64,000 nucleotides of DNA from Butyriboletus loyo (lineage: Eukaryota > Basidiomycota > Agaricomycetes > Boletales > Boletaceae), in NCBI GenBank assembly GCA_038093515.1, contig JBBPSI010000003.1, positions 583,219 to 647,218 on the forward strand, given 5' to 3'. Under the pieces are notes generated by a model, which saw nothing but the letters and a program-made list of their open reading frames with translations, made no database searches and was not told where the DNA came from. The position numbers and the translations under genes were made by a program. Positions 53,028 to 63,411 of this stretch are shown in pieces (position 1 is the stretch's first letter; every line of letters starts with the position of its first letter).

Positions 53028-53037
53028 AGAACTAGAT
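53028..53037 (+). promoter_or_regulatory. Gypsy-A self-primer-binding site
   Basis: AGAACTAGAT lies two bases after the 5' LTR and is the exact reverse complement of ATCTAGTTCT at 52865-52874, about 33 bases downstream of TATAAA. No tRNA 3' end is evident as a match. This is the Tf1 type of self-priming. Confidence 0.75.
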
Positions 53038-53428
53038 CTTCACCTCGCTTCTGCTCTTCAGCAGTAAAGCCGCCCTCCCCTCGCCCACCATTTCCATCCA
53101 ACGTCCCAGACGCGTCGGTCGTTCTTTCCGCGTTCCCTCCCCCGAACCGGAACCCATCGTCGTCGACAACCCATCGCCGCCACACTCTCCCGCCCCGCCA
53201 GACCCTCAACCCCAGTTTTCCCCTCTGCCCCAGTCGGACCCCGAACCCTCTTATCAACCCGAGGACCAGGGTCTAGGGCAGGAAGACGAACCAGCACCCA
53301 GCGACGACGGTTATAGTGACGACTGGCTTGATAGAACCCCCCACGTCTCTCCCCACGCATCCCGCTCTCCCTCTCCACCGTATTTCCCTCCCGCAGATCC
53401 CTCAGACGACGAAGATAACAACAACGAT

Positions 53429-54226
53429 ATGTCTGACAAAAAGAATATCGTTCCCAAGGACTTTTCTGGCCTCAATGAGGACGCCTCGCGATGGCTCCTT
53501 GCCATGCGCACCTACTTCGCCGCCAACCAGACGGCATTCCCTGACGATGAGTCAAAAATCAATGCCCTCCTCATGAAGATGAGCGAAGGAAAGGGCAAGA
53601 CGTTCTCTGAAGGCTGGATGAGTCTCCTCCTAGACGGACATCCCACAGCGCGACAACGAGAATTCTCCACGGTCTGCGAAGACTTCCACCGAGTCTTCCA
53701 TCCCTTCGACGTAGGGGAGAGTGCCCGAATTGATCTGGGGAACCTCACCCAGAACAAAGCCAACCGCAAGGACGGCTACGACACCTACGTCACGGAATTC
53801 CAATTGCTCGCCGCCAAGTCAGGAATCATAGATGAGAAGGCGCTCATCGAGTGGTTCATCCGCGGTCTCGACCCCCGCCTCGCCGAGTCCGTTCTCTCTT
53901 GCGAGAAACCCCCTACCACGCTTGCCGGATGGGCTGAGAAAACATCCGCATTCCACGCGCAACATAAGCGCATTGACGACCTCCGCGCCGGGAAACGCTA
54001 CATTCCCACATTCTCCTCTCCCACCAAGCCCTCGTCCAGCAGAAGGGACCCCAACGCCATGGACGTTGATGCTGTCCGACTTACTCCCGTACAACGTGCG
54101 GAGTACATGAAGCAGAACAAGTGCTTCATCTGCCACCAAGTCGGCTGTCGTTCGACTAACCACCCTCGCCCCCCTCGCAACCCGAACCAAAGCCCTCCCC
54201 ACTCGTCGACTATCTGTCCGAGTTGA
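53429..54226 (+). pseudogene. Gypsy-A copy 4 gag, frameshifted by a 76-base deletion
   Basis: Identical in plan to the copy 3 gag from MSDKKNIVPKDFSGLNED through the zinc motif CFICHQVGCRSTNH. At about 54181 copy 4 lacks 76 bases present in copy 3, which shifts the frame and ends the protein at NPNQSPPHSSTICPS. The lost end is visible downstream in another frame up to the pol overlap near 54347. Confidence 0.9.
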
Positions 54227-54329
54227 AAGGTCGAGGCACCCAACAAGAAGATGTCTTGAACGTCCTCAAGGCATGCTTCAATGAAGATGAAGAAAAGCTG
54301 CCCGTCGCAGCAACCAAGGTGGCCGAAGA

Positions 54330-57300
54330 ATGGCCAAAGGATTTTTAGAAAGGAGGGAAGTTTCGACGTCTTCGCCTCCTCATGTAATCGCCCCCGTAGT
54401 ATTGTCAAACCCAAATGCGCAATCAATTCGAGTTCCTGTGTCATTATTCGCGCACGAAGGAGGTCAAATCGTCGACACATTCGCCCTGGTGGACAGCGGC
54501 GCAAGCGGATGCTTCATAGATCGCGATCTAGTGAAGCGAAAGAGACTGCCGATGGAACGGCTACCCAAGCCACTTAGTGCCCAAAACGTGGACGGGTCAA
54601 ACAACCAAGGAGGAGTCATCCGATACAAAGTCACCATCTCCATCAGAATTGGAGAAACCGAGGAGGAACGGAGCTTCCTAGTCCTCAACATCGGAAAAGA
54701 AAACATGATCCTGGGACTACCGTGGTTACGAGAAGCCAACCCGGTAATAGATTGGGCCACTGGCCATATCGATCTCCCAGATCAAATCAAGAAGCCCCGA
54801 CACGACTCCCCTCGGGCAATCGCTCAACGGTACCTGGTACGGTACCTTGACTTGGACCCAGACTCCAAGATCGCCAAGCTCTGGAAGAAGCGAGTAGACG
54901 CTTCAGCAAGGGAAGCTTACCCTATTCGAAAAGCAACCATCGCGACTGAGATCGCCGCCCAAGCCGTCAAGGAGAAAGCAGTTCTCCCTACCCCGTTCGC
55001 TGCCTTTGCGGACGTTTTTGACAAGAAGAACACTGAGGAACTTCCCCCGTCCCGATCTTTCGATCACGCCATTGACCTCGACAAAGACTTTGTTCCGAAA
55101 GTCGCCAAGGTCTACCCCTTGAACCCGAAAGAGTCGGAAGCCTGCAAAGCTTTCGTCGAGGAACACCTCAAGTCGGGAAAGATCACCCCCTCGAAGTCTC
55201 CTCAGGCTGCCCCCTTCTTCTTCGTATCAAAGAAGGATGGCTCGCTACGCCCCTGTCAGGACTACAGGTACCTGAACTCGCATACTGTCAAAAACGCCTA
55301 CCCTCTCCCCCTCATCTCCGACCTCGTCGACCGTCTCAAAGGGTCCAAAATCTTCACCAAGATGGACATCCGCTGGGGATACAACAATGTCCTCATCAAG
55401 CCGAACGACCGCTGGAAAGCGGCCTTCATCACTCCCCAAGGGCTGTTCGAACCCACCGTGATGTTCTTCGGCCTTTGCAACTCCCCAGCAACTTTCCAGG
55501 CTTTGATGGACCACATCTTCGGCGACCTCATGGCAGAAGGATGGCTGATCATTTACATGGACGACCTTTTGATCCATTCCGCCACCTCTGCCGAACACGA
55601 GGCACGAACGATCCGTGTCCTGGAACGACTTCGCGAACACAAGTTGTTCCTCAAACTGGAAAAGTGCTCGTTCGATGCTGAAGAAGTGGAATACCTCGGA
55701 ATGATGGTCCGAGAAGGGCAGGTCAAGATGGACCCCACCAAGTTGAAAGCCATTCGCGAATGGAACCCCCCGACCTCTGTGAAGGCAGTCAGGTCCTTCA
55801 TAGGGTTTTGCAATTTCTATCGGAGATTTATCCAAGACTTCTCCCACATCGCAAAACCGCTCCACGATCTGACCAAGAAGAACTCCCCATGGGCATGGAC
55901 CCCGGCTTGTGAACAGGCGTTCCAAGCAATCAAACAGTCGTTCCTGCGACAACCCGTCCTCTCCATGCCCGACGTCACGAAGCCGTTTGCTGTCATGACG
56001 GATGCTTCCCTCACTGCTACTGGAGCAGTGCTCATGCAGAAGGATGTCAACGGAGATTTACATCCTTGCGCCTACCTCTCCAAGACGCTCTCACCGGCCG
56101 AGCGTAACTACGATATCTATGATCGCGAACTGCTCGCGGTCATCCACGCCCTGGAAGAGTGGCGACACTATCTGCGCGGTACCGGACACCAAGTGGAGAT
56201 TCTTACCGACCACAAGAATCTCACGTATTTCCGACAACCGAACAAGTTGTCCCGCCGGCAAGCACGCTGGCTCATGTTCCTGCAGGACTTCGACCTGCAC
56301 TTCCATCACATCCCGGGCACGCAGATGGGCCCCGCCGACGCCCTGTCCCGAAGAGACGATGTCGACACCTCCACCGACAACCAGGAGGTCACTCTTCTCC
56401 CTGAGAACCTGTTCGCCAGGAAAATTGATGTCGCACTTGCGGAAAAGATCGCCGCCTCCACCCCCAGCGATCCTATGATTAAGCGGTGCATGCAGGCTCT
56501 CTACGAAGACTCGCCCCTCTTCCCCAAAATGAATGCTGGCGATTGGGACTTTGATGGAAAAGAGTTATATTTCCGCAAGAAGCGATATATCCCCGAGGCT
56601 GCACGAGTCGACCTCATCCGATCCTTACATGAAAGCCCCGCTGGAGGTCACGGTGGTATATTCCGCACCCAGAATCTGGTGCAACGCGATTATTGGTGGC
56701 CTGGCATGGCTAATCTGGTCCGCCGCTTTGTTTCAGGCTGCGCCGTATGTCAGGCGCATAAGGTTAATACTCACCCCACCGTGCCCCCTCTCACTCCTCT
56801 GGCCAGCGTGGCCTCTCGTCCTTTCGAACAGGTCTCGGTTGATCTCATCACCGGCCTCCCTCCCTCTTTAGGATATGATTCTGTCATGGTCGTGGTAGAC
56901 CATGGGCTTACGAAGGGGGTAATTTATTCCCCTTGCAACAAGGACATCGACGCGGCTGGAGTCGCCAAGTTATTTTTCAAGACCGTCTTCCTACGATTCG
57001 GCCTCCACTCTCGCTGCATCTCCGACCGAGGTCCCCAATTCGCATCCGCCTTTGCTAGAGAACTCGCAAGGCTCTTGGACTACGACCTCGCCCTCTCCTC
57101 CGCGTACCACCCACAGACTGACGGAGAAACGGAACGAGTCAACCAGGAGCTAGAAACGTACCTCCGGATCTTCTGTGATGGCCACCCAGAACGATGGGCC
57201 GAACTCCTCCCCATGGCCGAATTCTCTCATAATTCCATGACTCACTCGTCAACCAACGTGACGCCCTTCTCCCTGATGGTCGGGTATGAGCCGAGGTCTT

Positions 57301-57890
57301 ATCCTCCAATCGGAAAGACGTTCCTCCCCGCCCTCGAGTCCAGACTCTCGGAACTCACGGGAGCCCGAACGGAGGCATTAGAAGCCCACGAGAAAGCACG
57401 GCGATTGATGAAGGAACGGATCTCGTCCAAGTTCCGTCCGTGGAAGACAGGGGATAAGGTTTGGCTCGAAGGGCGCAACCTTCGACTCAGGTACCCGTCC
57501 AAGAAGCTCGCCCCAAGAAGGGAAGGACCGTTCGAGATCGCACAGGTTGTCTCCCCTGTGGCGTACAGACTCCGATTGCCGCCGACCTGGAAGATCCATG
57601 ACGTCTTCCATGCGTCACTCCTCACCCCTTATCGCGAAACTGCGGAACATGGTCCGAATTTCACAAACCCTCCTCCGGAAGAAATAGACGGAGATGAAGA
57701 GTACGAGATCGATCGGATCTTATCGCACCGCGGCTCCAAGGGACGCCGCCAGTTCCTGGTTTCCTGGAAAGGGTACTCCGCAGCGGAGAACACCTGGGAG
57801 CCGAATGGGAACTTGGTCCATGCGCAGGCCCTGCTCAAGGCTTATAAGCTGCGCCACCCCAAGGATTTTCCCTCCCCATCTTCTCAGTAA
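54330..57890 (+). CDS. Gypsy-A copy 4 pol (intact, 1186 aa)
   Basis: Same length and domain order as the copy 3 pol: protease DSGASG, RT YMDD, RNase H TDAS, integrase HHCC and D,D,E, chromodomain. It begins MAKGFLERREVSTSS (copy 3 has LEERE). Because the gag upstream is frameshifted in this copy, pol could not be reached by -1 slippage from a normal gag here. Confidence 0.95.
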   Translation: MAKGFLERREVSTSSPPHVIAPVVLSNPNAQSIRVPVSLFAHEGGQIVDTFALVDSGASGCFIDRDLVKRKRLPMERLPKPLSAQNVDGSNNQGGVIRYKVTISIRIGETEEERSFLVLNIGKENMILGLPWLREANPVIDWATGHIDLPDQIKKPRHDSPRAIAQRYLVRYLDLDPDSKIAKLWKKRVDASAREAYPIRKATIATEIAAQAVKEKAVLPTPFAAFADVFDKKNTEELPPSRSFDHAIDLDKDFVPKVAKVYPLNPKESEACKAFVEEHLKSGKITPSKSPQAAPFFFVSKKDGSLRPCQDYRYLNSHTVKNAYPLPLISDLVDRLKGSKIFTKMDIRWGYNNVLIKPNDRWKAAFITPQGLFEPTVMFFGLCNSPATFQALMDHIFGDLMAEGWLIIYMDDLLIHSATSAEHEARTIRVLERLREHKLFLKLEKCSFDAEEVEYLGMMVREGQVKMDPTKLKAIREWNPPTSVKAVRSFIGFCNFYRRFIQDFSHIAKPLHDLTKKNSPWAWTPACEQAFQAIKQSFLRQPVLSMPDVTKPFAVMTDASLTATGAVLMQKDVNGDLHPCAYLSKTLSPAERNYDIYDRELLAVIHALEEWRHYLRGTGHQVEILTDHKNLTYFRQPNKLSRRQARWLMFLQDFDLHFHHIPGTQMGPADALSRRDDVDTSTDNQEVTLLPENLFARKIDVALAEKIAASTPSDPMIKRCMQALYEDSPLFPKMNAGDWDFDGKELYFRKKRYIPEAARVDLIRSLHESPAGGHGGIFRTQNLVQRDYWWPGMANLVRRFVSGCAVCQAHKVNTHPTVPPLTPLASVASRPFEQVSVDLITGLPPSLGYDSVMVVVDHGLTKGVIYSPCNKDIDAAGVAKLFFKTVFLRFGLHSRCISDRGPQFASAFARELARLLDYDLALSSAYHPQTDGETERVNQELETYLRIFCDGHPERWAELLPMAEFSHNSMTHSSTNVTPFSLMVGYEPRSYPPIGKTFLPALESRLSELTGARTEALEAHEKARRLMKERISSKFRPWKTGDKVWLEGRNLRLRYPSKKLAPRREGPFEIAQVVSPVAYRLRLPPTWKIHDVFHASLLTPYRETAEHGPNFTNPPPEEIDGDEEYEIDRILSHRGSKGRRQFLVSWKGYSAAENTWEPNGNLVHAQALLKAYKLRHPKDFPSPSSQ

Positions 57891-57898
57891 ACAACAAG

Positions 57899-59139
57899 AT
57901 GGCCATTCCTCCCGCAGAAAACAACGCTCCGCTCCCAGCTCAACCCCCCGTCCGCTCTTCTCGCCTCCCAGTTTCCTCTCGCCGCGTCCTTTACGCCGCC
58001 GTTCTTGAAAACCCCGTCGCTACGTATGCTCTCGAGCAACGTATGGATTTCACTGGGGACTATGTCCTCCGCACCCTCGCTTCTCTTTACCGCTCCTATG
58101 CCCTCGCCCGCACCGTCCACACCCGCTTTGCCCCGACAACCAGCCGCCCGTATACGCCACCGCCCTGGAGACCTCCTTGATGGAGGCCAGGGGGTACACC
58201 CTGGACATCCTTCATGCTGAAGGGTTCGGGTACGTTGTGGACCAGCTTCTCCCGGGCATTCTCGCGCCCGTCCTCCGCCCCATTCTTGTCGCTCTCGCTC
58301 CTAGGGAGAGAGAGTTTTATTTTCAGTCCAACGACCGCATCGGGTTCCTGCGCCCCACCGCTCGCGGCCCCAATCCTCCTCCTCGTCCTGCCGCGGAAGG
58401 ATCTCCTCCGCCACTACCTGTTCCAGCGCCACCCGCTAGAGATTCACCTGCGACCACTCTGGTAGCAGATTCGTCCAGAGAAACCACTGGAGAATCGCTC
58501 GAGTCCTTTCGGACCGACGTCGACGAGCCCCAGGTCGCTCGTCGACACTCCCCTCTACCGCCTCGAACTGTGCGTCGCCAACCTCGCCAGACGCTTCTCC
58601 AGGCTGGATCTGTCCCGGGATCGGTCACCCTCACCGCCGCAGGAAGAAGGATCGCCAACAGGGCCTTCCGCTCCATCACCCCCCAACCGTCCACTCGACG
58701 TGGCACCCCCGCCATCCAGCTCATTCCCCGTGTCACCTCCCCCGCCGCCGCAGCAGCTGGTGGCTCTAACGACTCTTCGTACGGACCCCCGCCTCCCTAT
58801 CTCCCCGGCCGGGGTACTCGTGATTCCCCTATCGTCGTCGACGACAGATCTCCTGATCCCAGCCCAGGCACTGCTCGACCTCGCCTCGTCCGCCCGCAGC
58901 TCTGCTTCGAGTGCGGGACCGTCGGCCACTTCCGTAGGGAGTGCCCCAACTACACGTGCCCCTTCTGTCACCGGATCGCCCCTGGTCATATACAGGAGTT
59001 TTGTCCAGAACGTGTATGCGGCCTCTGCGGTGCCATTGGCCATATCGTCGCCAACTGCACGTTTCGGGACGACGTCTGGGCGGATCTCAATGCCGATGAC
59101 GCTTACGACTACGACGTCAACGAGGGGGAGTCTCAGTGA
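57899..59139 (+). pseudogene. Gypsy-A copy 4 third ORF, one-base frameshift
   Basis: Starts 8 bases after the pol stop. Near 58126 one base is missing relative to copy 2 (CGCTTTGCC against CGCCTATGCC), so the first frame ends at 58180. The rest, including all three zinc knuckles (CFECGTVGHFRREC, CPFCHRIAPGHIQEFC, CGLCGAIGHIVANC), is open from 58177 to 59139. Confidence 0.92.
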
Positions 59140-59177
59140 GGGGAGCATTCAAGTTGTGGAGTCGGAGTCTCCACCAT

Positions 59178-59190
59178 GGGAAGGGGGTAA
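59178..59190 (+). promoter_or_regulatory. Polypurine tract of copy 4
   Basis: GGGAAGGGGGTAA immediately before the 3' LTR, the plus-strand primer site. The same sequence precedes LTR-A2. Confidence 0.85.
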
Positions 59191-59616
59191 TGTTACGGTA
59201 GTGGTCTACTTTTTCTCTCCACTACCGTTAGGACTACTACATTCACCTAGCCTTTTGCTAGTTCCACTTGAACGGTAACAACCGTTCGTACTTAGTCATC
59301 ACTTCCCGCGCACGGACGCGCTTTCTTTCATACTCTGGAACGTTCTAGAGTATCTCTTCCTCATTTGTACTTTCGCTCTCGCGACCCGATTAGGGAGCAT
59401 GGTCTGTGCGCAGACCTCAGTAGTATAAAGCCTCTGTCTTTACACCCTGTACGGTATCTAGTTCTACGCAGTTTCCTGCTAGCAATTAGTTCATTGCCAG
59501 ACTCTTAGTGCGAGCACTAAGACATAGTCTGAGACTTCTCCAGAATCGTCTCCAGAGTCTCGAGGCCACTCCAGAGTGCCTCCTCGCTGTTCTGATTGTT
59601 AGCGCCCAGCGTAACA
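59191..59616 (+). repeat. LTR-A7 (3' LTR of copy 4)
   Basis: 426 bp, near identical to LTR-A6. The clear substitutions are mostly C/T or A/G transitions, with one single-base indel. Confidence 0.95.
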
Positions 59617-60729
59617 CAGCCCCACCCAGACTCCGAACCCTCTCATCAACCCGAGGACCAGGGTCTAGGGCAGGAGTCTGAACAGGCACCTAGTGACGAC
59701 GGATACAACAGTGACTGGCTTGACAGAACCCCCCACGTCTCCCGCTCCCCATCTCCACCGTACTACCCGCCTGCCAATTTCCTAGATGACGATGATGACG
59801 ATATGTCTGACAAAAAGAATATCGTTCCTAAAGACTTCACCAGCCTCAACGAAGATGCCTCACGATGGCTCCTCGCCATGCGCACCTACTTCAATGCCAA
59901 CCAGTCGGCCTTCCCCGACGACAAATCAAAGACCAACGCCCTCCTCATGAAAATGAGTGAAGGAAAAGGAAAAACATTCTCAGAAGGCTGGATGGGTCTT
60001 CTCCTTGACGGACATCCCACCGAACGGCAGAAAGAGTTTACAACAGTCTGCAAAGACTTCCAGAGAGTCTTCCACCCCTTTGACGTAGGGGAAAGTGCCC
60101 GAATTGATCTGGGGAACCTCACCCAGAACAAAGCCAATCACAAGGACAGCTACAACACCTATGTCACAGAGTTTCAGCTCCTCGCTGCCAAGTCGGGAAT
60201 CTCTGACGAGAAAGCCCTCATTGAATGGTTCATTCGTGGACTAGACCCCCGCCTCGCAGAATCCGTCCTCTCATGCAAGAAACCCCCCACCACGCTCGCC
60301 AGATGGGCCGAGAAGACCTCTGCCTTCCACGCGCAACATAAGCACATTGACAACCTCCGCACGGGGAAGCGCTACATTCCCACATTCTCCTCTTCCTCCA
60401 AGCCCTCATCAAACCGAAGGGACCCCAATGCCATGGACGTAGACGCCGTCTGACTTACTCCTGTGCAACGCGTGGAGTACATGAAACAGAACAAATGTTT
60501 CATATGCCACCAAGTCGGATGCCACTCCACCAATCACCCTCGTCCCTCTCGAAATGGGCAGAACTCCTGAGGACTGCCTCCTCGCCCCCCTCGCCCCCCT
60601 CAACGTGCATGCACCGCCATCGTCACGCCCCCCAAACCAAAGCCCTCCCCACTTGTCGACTACTTGTCCAAGTTGAAAGGTCAAGGCACTCAACAAGAAG
60701 ATGTCTTGAATGTCCTCAAGACATGCTTC
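59617..60729 (+). pseudogene. Gypsy-A copy 5 gag, decayed and truncated
   Basis: Continuation of copy 5 after the copy 4 insertion (target repeat CAGCC at 59617-59621). Gag reads from the PHPDSEPSHQPEDQGLGQ leader to LKTCF, with two in-frame TGA codons at places where copy 3 has CGA Arg (after MDVDAV and after NGQNS). Many amino-acid changes reflect G to A changes at CG sites, for example GYDTYV to SYNTYV. It ends at about 60729, where Copia sequence starts. Confidence 0.9.
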
Positions 60730-62534
60730 CCAGCCGAAGAAGAAGGAACGCAAAGCAAAAGCAGTCCGTCTTTCGACTTTTATAGAGTCGATCGATGAGA
60801 AGGATGAGGAATCCTTTTATGGAAACACTGCTCGTCGTGCTGATGGCACTTGGAAGCACGGTCTTGACTCCCGTGACATTAATGTCTGGGACTCTACATA
60901 CCAGCGAGATGCTGAGGACTATGATGCTGTATATGATTACAACGATGAATTCGATCTTGGTGATCTGTATATTGCGGGAGCTTACACATCCGGAGATGTC
61001 CCTTCAAAGAAGGATCTTCTTTCCAACGCCTGGATGATTGACAGCGGTTGTACAGACCATGTCACACCACACGTTGTAGACTTCATGGATCTCGGTGATA
61101 CCGAGAGAATTGCGATCACAGCAAATGGCGCAACCATGAAGATGTTTGGACCTGGCACTGTGTTGTTATCACAGCGACTAGGGAAGGATAAGCCCATTCC
61201 TTTGGAGCTTACAGGAGTTTGGTATGCGCCTCAAGCAGCCCATAGACTCTTATCGGTCACCGCTCTAACCAAGGAAGGTTATCGATGCGAAATAACCGAT
61301 CAAACCAAGATTTGGAACCCTCAAGGACGTTTGGTAGTGCAGGCTTCTGCCTTGCTTCCGAACAATCCCCTCCACTGGTTTCAGGCTAAAATGCTAACTC
61401 CAGATGTCGGGATCCACTCCTTGCAGGATGTTGGATCTTCTTCGTTGTGGCACCACCGTTTTGGTCATCCATCCAAGAACGTGTTACGCCATGCTTACAA
61501 GAACGTTAAGGGTATGCCGTTATTACCTGAACCTTCTGACGTCATTCCTTGTCGAGGCTGTGCCTTAGGCAAGATGCATGAACGTCCCTATGCGCCTTCA
61601 TCCAAACGCGCATCTCGGGTCCTTGGGCTAGTGCATTCCGACTTGGTCGAATTCCCCACACACTCTCGGACTCAGAAGCGCTACATTTTAACTTTTATTG
61701 ATGACTATTCTGCTTTTGCAGTCGTGCGGTTTTTGCGCCTTAAATCTGAGGCAGCTGATGCTTTTAAGGAAGTGGTCGTCTGGGCTGAACGTCAGACCCA
61801 GTCTTCGCTTCTTGCTGTCCGTTCGGATCGTGGGGGGGAATACATGTCTAAAGACATTCGGACGTTCCTCTCGTCCAGGGGCATTGAGCATCAGCTCTCT
61901 GTACCTCACACCCCTCAACAGAATGGACGTGCAGAGCGATTTAATAGGACCATCCTGGAAAAAGAAGAAGCCATGCGCCATACTGCCTGTCTACCAAAAG
62001 TCTTCTGGCAGGACGCAACCGAAACCTCACTTCATATCTACAATCGCCAACCGATGCGTCGTCATAATTGGAAAACCCCCATCGAGATGTTCTCTGGGGA
62101 GAAACCGGATATATCATATTTCCGGGTATTTGGATGTCGTGCATATGTTTTTATAAAGAAGGAACTCAGGGAAAACAAGTTGTCTCCGAAATCGGAACAA
62201 GCCACCTTCATCGGATATGAATCTGGCACCAAAGGCTATCGCTTTTGGTCTCCAACCCGAAGACGAGTTTTAGTAGAGTCCGTCGCGACTTTTGACGAAG
62301 AAAACTTCCCACATTGTTCCAAAGAACAGAACGACAGACAAGCCGCAATTCCGCCTCCTATTCTTCCAACAGATGCCGATGAACATGGAGATGATGAAGA
62401 TAGTACATCTGACGCCCCACCTTCAAATCAACAAAGAGCTGACGAGCCACCTCCATTAGGAGTACGATTTGATGGAACCGGTATAATACGCGAAGGCCTA
62501 CCACCAATTTCCCCCATCATTAATCCTGACGAAC
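60730..62534 (+). pseudogene. Copia copy 2: protease and integrase part
   Basis: Open for about 600 codons. It shows the protease (WMIDSGCTDHV), GAG-pre-integrase zinc motif (LWHHRFGHPSKN, CRGCALGKMHERP), and the integrase core (VHSDLVEFPTHS, FIDDYSAFAV, VRSDRGGEYMS, TPQQNGRAERFNRTILE) plus the start of the linker. It ends at INPDE, joined to the dioxygenase region. There is no stop codon, unlike Copia copy 1. Its last 275 bases overlap the first part of copy 1, so the two are separate insertions. The gag end fused upstream (from 60710) belongs to Gypsy-A copy 5. Confidence 0.9.
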
Positions 62535-63411
62535 AATACATGTGTGTGCAAATCTAGCGTAGCGTTCAGTTACGTATTGCTAGAGTCTCAAGTTGTGGTA
62601 TCGTTGAACAAATCTTTCGGTCGAAGAAAAACTCGTCAAGATCCAGCCCCAAAGCAATAGAACGCATCACAGCAACGTGCAACTCATGGCATGTCTTTCA
62701 AAATCATAAAGCACAACCCCTATACAGAAACCAGCGATGACCTACCTGGAAGAGGTGGGCGTGGTCTGTTTGAACCTACGGTCAACTTCCTTTGGCCATT
62801 TGTTTTTCCAGATGGGATCCCAGTCACGACCGATTTCCATCGATTCTTTCGTGTCTGGAGCCTTGGCGCGCAGAGTGGCTATCTCGGTCGCATCGGAAGA
62901 TTGTGTGACGCGTTCCCGGCCTACTTTGACATAACCTCGGTTGGCACGAGGGTCCTCCCACGCAACTTGGTCCTGCATCCGCCTCTCAGCGGTACCATTC
63001 AGATATTGAGTTCAGAACCCGTACCTTGATTTCCTGGGGTAGACTAAAGAAGGCTGCACTCTACAGGATGTGTCGTCGATCGTACGCTGACAGGTGAATC
63101 TTCTCACCAGAGTCTCACCTTTTTATACACGTTATCAATCACGTCTCCAGGTATACCATGGCCACTCAAGTACACGAAGCCAACCTCTTTGAAGCCATTT
63201 ACGATGTCGTCGGAAACACGACGCTTCTCTGAAAGCGCGGTGGTGGCACGGAACGCAGAGAAGTCGATTATCGGGATACGGAAGGTGGAGTCGGAACGCA
63301 CGTCCTGAGCGCAGAGGGTGAGATTCGTCTGGGGAAAATGTTGCAGATACAGACCTTTGCGAGGGTACTAAATCTTCGCCTATAACTAACTAGGTAGGAT
63401 GTATAAGACAT
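62535..63411 (-). pseudogene. 2-oxoglutarate/Fe(II) dioxygenase (isopenicillin-N-synthase fold), C-terminal half lost
   Basis: Exons 63355-63411, 63119-63304, 63025-63060 and 62742-62972 (end uncertain) read MSYTSYLVSYRRRFSTLAK, then FRIPIIDFSAF, EVGFVYLSGHGIPGDVIDNV, SAAFFSLPQEIK and DQVAWEDPRANRGYV: the DIOX_N domain of plant/fungal type oxygenases. Further on, near 62660, HVAVMRSIALGLDLDEFFF continues the family pattern. The jelly-roll with the iron ligands HxD...H and the Arg that binds 2-oxoglutarate is missing because Copia sequence starts at 62534. The joining of the last piece could not be resolved and a stop may be present near 62590. No activity is possible from what remains. Confidence 0.82.

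Larger units (their letters stand above)
52599..59616 (+). mobile_element. Gypsy-A copy 4: full-length with both LTRs and CAGCC duplication
   Basis: 7018 bp. LTR-A6 (52599-53025) and LTR-A7 (59191-59616) differ at about seven positions. The target duplication CAGCC is at 52594-52598 and 59617-59621. Order: LTR, self-primer site, gag (frameshifted), pol (intact), third ORF (frameshifted), purine tract (59178-59190), LTR. It is the reference copy for the family, although two of its three genes are damaged. Confidence 0.96.

Noticed and set aside
55245..55952. Long antisense reading frames opposite Gypsy-A pol (also near 38602-39396 and 19989-20669)
   Set aside because: They recur in every copy at the same place, mirror the codon bias of pol and have no domain; they are shadows of the coding strand.
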